Assembly (NCBI GenBank): GCA_947488235.1 | Contig: CANLAQ010000011.1 | Coordinates: forward strand, 1 to 62,019 | Length of the DNA: 62,019 nt | Source: Flavobacteriales bacterium | GTDB taxonomy: Bacteria; Bacteroidota; Bacteroidia; Flavobacteriales_D; Crocinitomicaceae | Reading direction: 5' to 3' | Shown: positions 52,223 to 60,900 of the stretch, one piece after another | Layout: each line of letters opens with the position of its first letter | Position numbering within the stretch: position 1 is the stretch's first letter | Notes under the pieces: model-generated | What the model was told of the DNA's origin: nothing | Database searches by the model: none | Seen by the model: only the letters and a program-made list of their open reading frames with translations | Position numbers and translations under genes: made by a program

Positions 52223-52249
52223 AAAGACCAGTTATCTGGTCTTTTTTTT
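52223..52249 (+). terminator. Rho-independent terminator after the small lipoprotein gene
   Basis: A 9-bp stem (AAAGACCAG / CTGGTCTTT) with a TTAT loop, followed by a T run. It lies 22 bp after the stop at 52201. Confidence 0.9.
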
Positions 52250-52308
52250 GCTTAAAAAACAGGTTTTTAAAGAAGGAGTTCTTTAATTAAAATAGTAAAA
52301 AAGCATAA

Positions 52309-53394
52309 TCATTCTACTTGAAAAACTTTTTTACTGCTTCCATCGCTGTAAATAAAAATCAACAGTTGGTTTGATTCATTAGGGACTTCACGACCGAAAA
52401 TATCTACAATTTTTAGGAGTTCAATTTTTTCATTGAGAGATAAAACTGGAGTTGATAATACAGGATTAAACTTCCAAGTTTGAACAAGTCGCTCGTTTGC
52501 CTCATTAATCCCGGTAGCATAATACAATACATTTTGATGCGCTAACCCAATTCCTCCTCTTCTTCCACTTGCGGGTAATCCCGGATAATTGGTCCAAATG
52601 TTTTGATCTACTTGATATTTCCAAAGATCATTGTGAGAATTGTTAAGACTGTCAAGTCCAAAACAAACAATTAAAGCGTCATCAATTACAGAAATACTAG
52701 CATGTGACCTTCCAAGGGAAGGGAAACTTGAAATCTGTATCCACGAATCTTGTGCTGGATCATATTCATACAATTCATTATAAAAATAATTGTTTTCATC
52801 GCGACCAAAAATCAGATATCCTTTTCCATTCTTGCTGGTAGCTGTGGAACGCCATAGATTTCCAAAAGGAAAACTATTTTTCTGTGTCCAAGTATTCGAG
52901 TTCAAACTATAAGCCCAAACCTCATTTATTACTGTATTTTGAGCAGTTTTTCCACCAATAATATATACAGTGTCATTGATAACAAATTGAGCGCAACCAC
53001 TTCTTCCTGCTCCTGGAAGTGAATTCAATTCCATCCATGAATTTGTAGCTGCATTATATTCCCATAGATCATTGAGAAATTGAGTTCCATTATATCCACC
53101 AAAAACATATCCTTTTGTCAATTCATTTGAAAACCCACTGGCATATTGTCTTTCTTTATTTACAGGTAATGCAGCTATTGGAAACCAACTATCATTGGAA
53201 AGGTTTAATCCATAAAAATCACTTTCACAAGACCACCAAGGTGTCATTCCAGTTCCGAAATAGGCTGTGTCTCCGATGATAAATCCTGAACCATCATCCC
53301 TTGGGTTTCCCGGAAAATCGGTGAGTTGTTGCCAATTTTGAGCTATCCCACTAAATTGAATTAAGAGTAAACCTAAAAGGAGTATTTGTTTCAT
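52309..53394 (-). CDS. Kelch-repeat secreted protein with a short, T9SS-like C-terminal strand region
   Basis: A 361-residue exported protein (signal 'QILLLGLLLIQFSGIAQ'). Kelch repeats: 'FYGLNLSNDSWFPIAALPV', 'LWEYNAATNSWMELNSLPGA', 'VWAYSLNSNTWTQKNSFPFG', 'LYEYDPAQDSWIQISSFPS' and 'LWKYQVDQNIWTNYPGLPA'. It resembles the 42.7-46.3 kb trio but stands alone on the other strand. Its C-terminus ('LLKIVDIFGREVPNESNQ', 'FIYSDGSSKKVFQVE') lacks the 'YPNP' opening of the others and looks like a shortened sorting signal. Confidence 0.85.
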   Translation of the reverse strand: MKQILLLGLLLIQFSGIAQNWQQLTDFPGNPRDDGSGFIIGDTAYFGTGMTPWWSCESDFYGLNLSNDSWFPIAALPVNKERQYASGFSNELTKGYVFGGYNGTQFLNDLWEYNAATNSWMELNSLPGAGRSGCAQFVINDTVYIIGGKTAQNTVINEVWAYSLNSNTWTQKNSFPFGNLWRSTATSKNGKGYLIFGRDENNYFYNELYEYDPAQDSWIQISSFPSLGRSHASISVIDDALIVCFGLDSLNNSHNDLWKYQVDQNIWTNYPGLPASGRRGGIGLAHQNVLYYATGINEANERLVQTWKFNPVLSTPVLSLNEKIELLKIVDIFGREVPNESNQLLIFIYSDGSSKKVFQVE

Positions 53395-53433
53395 TTTAAG
53401 AAATTAAAATTTAAGAAAAGGAAAACGAAAGGT

Positions 53434-54789
53434 TTACGGTAATGTTTTGTCAAGCATAAAAACAAATCCAGCTATGGCGGCAGCTCCCAATTCCAATTCG
53501 CGTTTGTTTACATTCTCAAAAACATCGCTTGGGGCATGATGAAAATCAAAGTACCGTTGTGAATCTGGAACAAAACCAAATAATGGAATAGAGGGATATT
53601 TTTCTTTTAAAGGTCCAATATCAACACCTCCATAACCTTTTTCCCAAGTCGTAAGATCATAATCTTTAAAATTCGGGGCAAGCGTTTTTAAGAAGTTCAC
53701 TTGTTCATCCGTCCCGTCAACTCCAAATCCGCGTGGGGAAAACCCTCCTCGGTCACTTTCTAGTGCAGCTATTTGTAATTCATTGTTCTCTTTGCACCAG
53801 CTTGCGTAGGTTTTTCCACCCATATTACCATTTTCCTCATTCATAAAAAAGACAACACGAAGCGTATGTTCTGGTTCATATTTTAATGTCTTTAAAATAC
53901 GCAAAGCTTCCAAGCAATGAATAACACCTGCACCATCATCATGTGCTCCTTCTCCTGTATCCCATGAATCTAGATGTCCACCGAAAGTGATAATTTCATT
54001 AGATTTTTTACCTGTCATTTCTGCAATGACATTAAAGGATTCTGCATCTGGAAAAACTCGGCAATCCAATTCAAGATGTAAGGTTAAGCTTCCTTTCTTC
54101 AATAATGCAGCAACACTATTAGCATCTTCTGTAGACATTGCTGCAGCTGGAATTTTAGTAACCTTATCATCATATTTCATAGATCCAGTATGTGGAAATT
54201 GATCTTCAGGCAATCCCAAGGAGCGAATTACCACAGCAATGGCTCCAAGTTTTGCTGCTTCAATAGCGCCTTCTCCACGAATAGGGTAGCACCCACCATA
54301 AGCTTTGAAGGTTATTATTTGTGCTGCATCCATTAATTGATTGAGAAATACAATTTTCCCTTTGACATCTTTAGCTTTTGCATTTTTGAGCTCATTAAAA
54401 TTATCGAACATAATTACCTCTCCGCTCAAAAGTCCATTGGTTCCAATAGAACCACCTAAAGCCAAAATATGCAATTTTTGAAGTGCATGGTCTTGATTTT
54501 CTACCCATGCCACCTCTTTATTTCCTCTTTCCCAATGAGGTACTTTGATAGGCTGCAAATAGACTTTATCAAAGCCATAACTTTTCATTTTTGCCTCAGA
54601 CCATTGAATAGCCATACTTGCTTCAGCGGATCCAGAAAGTCGAGGGCCAATATCCTTGCATAATTCACGCAAATCTTGATGAGCTTTACCTCTTAACAAG
54701 GCTTCGTTGTATATTTTCCTCATAAAAACTGAATCCCCTTGCGAATACGCCAATTGACTTAATAAAATAAAAAAGAATAGTAATCTCAT
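53434..54789 (-). CDS. Secreted M28-family zinc aminopeptidase/carboxypeptidase
   Basis: A 451-residue exported metallopeptidase. A signal peptide (1-16, 'LLFFFILLSQLAYS') precedes a PA-type inserted domain (about 115-245) and the catalytic M28 domain. Zinc motifs are visible: His272 and Asp274 in 'FGGHLDSWDTG', the bridging Asp284 in 'GAHDDGAGV', 'FFMNEENGNMGG' with catalytic Glu318/319, and a late His in 'YFDFHHAPSDVFENV'. It most likely trims peptides in the periplasm or at the surface. A TATCTTCG box (54802-54809 on this strand) precedes the start. Confidence 0.92.
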   Translation of the reverse strand: MRLLFFFILLSQLAYSQGDSVFMRKIYNEALLRGKAHQDLRELCKDIGPRLSGSAEASMAIQWSEAKMKSYGFDKVYLQPIKVPHWERGNKEVAWVENQDHALQKLHILALGGSIGTNGLLSGEVIMFDNFNELKNAKAKDVKGKIVFLNQLMDAAQIITFKAYGGCYPIRGEGAIEAAKLGAIAVVIRSLGLPEDQFPHTGSMKYDDKVTKIPAAAMSTEDANSVAALLKKGSLTLHLELDCRVFPDAESFNVIAEMTGKKSNEIITFGGHLDSWDTGEGAHDDGAGVIHCLEALRILKTLKYEPEHTLRVVFFMNEENGNMGGKTYASWCKENNELQIAALESDRGGFSPRGFGVDGTDEQVNFLKTLAPNFKDYDLTTWEKGYGGVDIGPLKEKYPSIPLFGFVPDSQRYFDFHHAPSDVFENVNKRELELGAAAIAGFVFMLDKTLP

Positions 54790-54903
54790 AATTTTTTTTC
54801 ACGAAGATAGTATAATGTGTAAAAGTTTGACTCTTAATGAGGCAACGCTTTAAGAAAATCTAAGTTAATCCTATGGAAATTAGATTTATTACCATATATC
54901 TCA

Positions 54904-54911
54904 TAACTTTG
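54904..54911 (+). promoter_or_regulatory. -7 box TAACTTTG for the giant adhesin-like gene
   Basis: A perfect TAnnTTTG octamer ending 23 bp before the ATG at 54935. A TTTA at 54885-54888 is a weak, closely spaced -33 candidate. Confidence 0.5.
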
Positions 54912-54934
54912 ATTTTATACTGATTAACTACTCA

Positions 54935-57900
54935 ATGAATTCTTCAATTTTCAACATCTCTAACATCATTCGACGAAATGGCTTCGCTGTTTCGATTTTG
55001 ATGCTTTTGGTATTTGGGAGTGTTGGGAGGTCTTATGGGCAGGTGGCGAGTATTTCTTTATCAACAATTTCACCCGGAGCATCTAATATTGTTGGATTTG
55101 AAAATTATTACACCTACTGTTATGTTTATGGTAATGATAATCCCAACCAATTAGGTTTTAGTTTTACCTCTAATTCAACTGGAACCAATGCTTCAACAAT
55201 TCATACTGTAAATTGGGGTGACGGTACTTCAGCAGATGTTTGGACTGGAACAAATAAAACTTTTGTTCATAATTATTCTTTCAATTCTACTTCCAATGGG
55301 AGTATTCATACAGTAACTTATTCTGTTGGATCAACCTCTACTACGTTTCAAGTTTATATTGGTGTTTCACCAGGTATTGCAATTAATCCTCAGGCCACTG
55401 CATTGTGTGCCCCTTTGAATCAAACTTTCACAATAGTTCAAAATCAACCAAATTTAACCAATCAAGTTAATTCTCCTTTAACTACCTACAGTCTTACAGT
55501 TTTGGATGGACCTAACGCATATATTTCGGCTCAATATAGTTGGAATCAATCTAATGTTCCAAGTTCATTCAACTATAATTTCACAACATCATCTTGTGGT
55601 GATAATTATGTTTACAATGGTTCGACAATAAATAATGCCAATGCTATTTCTGGTTTAGTGGCAAATCCATGTGGTACAGTAAACTTAACTCAAGGACCAT
55701 ATCGGCTTTCTCAACAGGCCGTTGCTAATTTTAATGTTGGTCATAATGGTACTACCTATCCAATGACTCAAGTTTTACCTGAAGTTTGTACAGGTGATCA
55801 AATTCAATTAACTGACATATCAAATTATGGTGAATTTGTTACTGCTACTTCATGCAGTAATAGTGCCGGTAATAGTTTAAGAGTTTGGGGTATTACACCA
55901 AATAGCGGATATTCAATTATCACAGGTGATCTAGATTTATTCAGTAACGGTTCTGTTTCTAATGCAAATTCTGTTGCTCCAATAATTCAGTTTAATGTTC
56001 CCGGAACCTATACCATTAAATTAAAAATAGACAATGCGATTGGGGCAGGATGTCCTACAAATGAAATTACAAGAACAATAATTGTACATGAAATCCCATC
56101 AGTTAGTGTTCCCAATATTACCATTTGTAATGGTCAGCAAGGAACGTTAGTAGCAACACCATCTATTCCCGGAGGTTTATATTCCTGGTCAACTAATTCA
56201 ACTACCTCAAGTATACAAGCTTCTCCACAAGTGAACACAAATTATACTGTAAGTTATTCCTTAGCAGGGTGTGTAAGTCCAACCATATCTGCAACCATCA
56301 CTGTAAATCCTGTGCCTCAAATAACCTTGGCTGGGCAAACAATTTGTGCAGGAAATAGTGTTGTATTAACTGCCTCACCTAGTATTTTTGGAGGAACCTA
56401 TTTGTGGACTAATCCAAATTCAACTGCTCAAAGTGTTACTGTAAGTCCCAGTGTGAGCACTGCTTATCAAGTTCAGTATACATTAAGTGGTTGTAGTAAT
56501 GTTGCCAATGCGACTGTTACGGTAAATCCGTCTCCGGGGATTACTGGTTCTGCTGTAAATCATTTCGTTTGTGAAGGTTCTCAAGTTCAATTACAAGCGC
56601 AGGGAAATCCTTTAAATGGTACTTTTTCATGGACTGGTCCAAATAATTTTACATCAACACTTCAAAATCCATCTGTATCTCCAATTGTTTCCTCCGTTTA
56701 TACAGTTCAATATACTTATAATGGTTGTATTGGGTCTGATACTGTTAATATCACAATTCTTCCAAAACCTCAAGTTTCTGTCAGTAATCCTATAATATGT
56801 TTGGGAAGTACAGCAAACATAACAAGTTCTGTTAATCCTTCAGGTGGAACTTATTCTTGGTCTCCCGGAGGATCAACCACATCAGGGTTGTCTGTAACTC
56901 CAAATACAACTGGTGTGCTTTCGTATGTTTTAACTTATATTGGGCCTAATGGATGTGAAAATAAAGATACTTCAGTTGTAACTACTTCTATTACAGCAAG
57001 CATATCTGTGAACAATCCTACAATTTGTAGTGGACAAAGCACTACTTTGAATGCTACAATTACCAATGGAGCTGCAACGAATGGAATTTATGCTTGGTCT
57101 CCAGGTGGTGCAACAACTTCCTCCATCACGGTTACTCCAGGTTCAACAACTAATTACTCCGTTACTTATACTTTAGGTAGTTGTCCGAGTACCACGACTA
57201 ATGCTACAGTAACTGTAAATCCAACTCCGAATGTTACTGCAACAGGAACCGCTATTTGTCCGGGCGCAACAGCGACAGTGACTTCTGCAGTCGTTCCAAC
57301 GGGAGGTTCTTATTTATGGTCAAATAATCTTAATACAAGCAGCATAACTGTTTCTCCTATTGCCAGCACTACATATTCCTTAACTTATACTACACTTAAT
57401 GGTTGTACTGGCACTGATACTGCCAATGTAATCATTAAACCGATTGCAACGGTAACGGTTAATTCAGTTACCATTTGTAATGGTCAATCAGCTTTACTAA
57501 CGGCAACCCCAAGTATCACAGGTGGTACTTATTTGTGGTCTCCAGGTGGAGCTACTACCCAAAGTATTACTGTTTCCCCAACAGCTACCACAACTTATTC
57601 TGTTCAATATATATTGAATGGATGTTCAAGCGCTATAGCAAGTGGAGTGGTAACTGTAAACCCTTTGCCAACTTTAACTATATCCTCTAATGGTGGAACT
57701 ACAATTTGTGCAGGTCAAGTGCTTACTTTAACTGGAAATCCGAATCTTCCTAATGGTAGTTTTGCTTGGTCTCCCGGTGGACAAACGACATCTTCAATAA
57801 CCATTAACCCTCAAACTACCACGAATTATAGTTTGGTATACACCTTGAATTCTTGTTCTGTAACTGCCCAATTACCTATTACAGTCAATCCAATTCCATC

Positions 57901-60900
57901 AGTAAATACTACAAATACTACCATTTGTGCTGGACAAGCTGCAACTTTAAGTTCAACAGTATCTCCATCGGGAGGATCTTATTCATGGACAAGTGGTGCA
58001 ACAACTTCTGGCATTACTGTTAATGTATCGAGTACCTCTACTTTTATATTGAGCTATACTGTAAATGGATGTACTTATTCAGACACTTCATTAGTAACTG
58101 TAATTCCAACACCTGTTGTAACAATTGATCCATTGTCTTCAATAATTTGTAGTGGAGCAAGTCAATTATTAAATGCTGTTGTAGTTGGTTATCCAACCAC
58201 AGGTTCTTATCAATGGAATACTGGAGCATCAACTTCAAGTATTACCGTTTCGCCTTCAAGCACTCAGAATTATTCTGTAATTTATACTTTAAATGGCTGC
58301 CCAAGTAACAGTGTTTCGGCTACAGTTACAGTAAATCCAAGTCCAACGGCTACAGCAATCGGAGCAACAATTTGTCCTGGTGCTGTTGCTAATTTAACAT
58401 CCAATGTTGCTCCTTCAGGAGGTTCCTATTTATGGTCACCCGGAAATCAAATAACTTCAAGTATAAATGTTACGCCTTCAATTGCTAGTATTTATACCTT
58501 GACTTACACGCTAAATAATTGTTCTGTAACAGATACTGCTAATGTGATCATTAAACCGATTGCTAGTGTAGTAGTGAATTCCGATATCATTTGTAATGGA
58601 CAATCAGCTTTACTTACTGCAACACCATCAATCACAGGTGGTACTTATTTATGGTCTCCAGGAGGGGCAACAACTCAAAGTATTACTGTTGCGCCAAGTT
58701 CTACAACAAACTATTCTGTAATTTATACGCTTAATAATTGTGCCAGTGCTTCTGCAAATGGAACGGTAACAGTTAAGCCTGTTCCTGTCGCAAGTATCGT
58801 TCCGAATATTGCAAATCCCGTTTGTGCCGGTCAAGTAATTACGCTAACAGGTGGCGCTAATCTACCCAATGGAACTTATACTTGGACCGCTGGAGGTCAA
58901 ACCACCCAAGCAATTAATGTGAATCCTCAAACTACCAATGCGTATTCAATGGTTTACAATTTGAATGGTTGTGTAGATACAGTTCAATATACTGTTAATG
59001 TTAATCCAAAGCCATTAATTACTGTTAATGATGCTTCAATCTGTGCAGGTTCTAGTACAATATTAACATCAGCAGGAACACCACTTGGTGGAACTTACTC
59101 ATGGACAGGTGGAGCAACAACGAATTCAATTACTGTTAGTCCAACTTCAACAACCAATTATATCGTTACTTATACCCAGAATGGTTGTAGTGCTAGTGAC
59201 ACTGCTTTGGTTCAAGTTACCAATACTCCAACCATCAGTTTGACGCCTGTAAATCCAACCATTTGTAGCGGATCAAGTGTTCTTTTAACAGCAACACCTA
59301 TTAATTCACCTTTAACAGGTTCGTACCAATGGAATACAGGAGCAACAACACAATCAATTACAGTGAGTCCTGTTATTCAAACAAGTTATTCAGTAACTTA
59401 TGTCCTCAATGGTTGTCCAAGTTTGACTCAAAGTACCACTGTTAATGTCAATCCAAGTCCATCAGTAAATATTGATGGGATTTCTATTTGTCCTGGCACA
59501 ACAATTACGATTGCATCCAATGTTTTACCGAGTGGTGGACAATTTTCTTGGTCGAATAATCAAGATTTGTCAAATTCTTCAAGTTCTAGTTTAACTATTA
59601 CGCCTGGCGTCACTACAATATACACTCTTAGTTATTCATTAAACAATTGTACTGCAACTGACACTGCAATTGTGACGGTTAAACCTGTACCAACTTTAAC
59701 GGTTAACGATATGACCATTTGTCAAGGTCAAAACGCTTTGTTAACCGCAACGCCAAATTTATCTGGAGGTACTTTTGTTTGGACACCAAATGGTGCAAGC
59801 ACTCCAAGTATTACGGTTTCCCCTTCGTCAACGACTAATTATTCTGTAATCTATACATTGAATGGCTGTAGTAGTTTGCCAGAATCATCCACGGTCACCG
59901 TTAATCCATTCCCAATTGCAACTATAACGACAAATGCTATTCCTCCTATATGTTCAGGACAATCGGTTAATTTAACAGCAAATATTAATGGTCAATATGC
60001 ATGGTCTCCAGGATCACAAACAAGCCAGTCTGTCACAGTTAATCCATTAGCAACAACTACTTATACTTTAATCAACACACTAAATGGGTGTTCTGATACC
60101 GCATCTTATACTGTTGTAGTCACTCCAAATCCAGCTGTTTCAATTGTTTCGGACACCATTTGTATCGGACAAACTGCTTCTTTATTAGCGATTGGCTTGC
60201 CTTCTGGCGGTACTTATTTATGGACACCTGTTAATCTAACTACTGCAGGGATTACAGTTACGCCGGTTTCAACTTCAAATTATACAGTTAATTATTCCTT
60301 AAATGGTTGTTCATCTTCGACAACTACTTCTGTATTGGTTCAACCTTTACCTAATGTAAATGCAGGACCAGATATTACAGTATGTACAGGAACTTCGATT
60401 ACCTTGTCTGGGTCGGGTGCGCAATCTTATTCGTGGAACAATAATGTGATAAACAATCAAGGTTTTATACCACTTATCAATGGAAATTATATCGTTACCG
60501 GAACAGATGTTTTTGGATGTGTAAATACAGATCAAGTCAATGTAACAATTAATGCATACCCTTCAGTAAGCGTAAATAATACAACTATTTGTAGTGGATT
60601 AGCGGCCTCATTAGTTGCAAGTGCTTCACCGTCAGGCGGAACTTATTTATGGAGTCCAAATAGTGCTACTACTTCTTCAATTTCAGTAACTCCGATTGTA
60701 AATACTAGCTATGTAGTTTCTTATACATTAAATAATTGTACAAGCAACGATACCTCTTTTGTATCTGTAATTACCTCTCCAACTTTAAGTGTAAACAGCG
60801 ATACTATTTGTAATGGACTAAATTCAATTCTTACTGCTACACCATCAATTCCTGGTGGGGTTTATGCATGGTCAACAAATGAAACTACCAATGCAATTAC

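Noticed and set aside
58044..60535. Short open frames of 60-64 codons on the minus strand (about 58044, 58649 and 60347).
   Set aside because: They lie opposite the giant gene, have low-complexity composition imposed by its repeats, and show no start context or family motifs.
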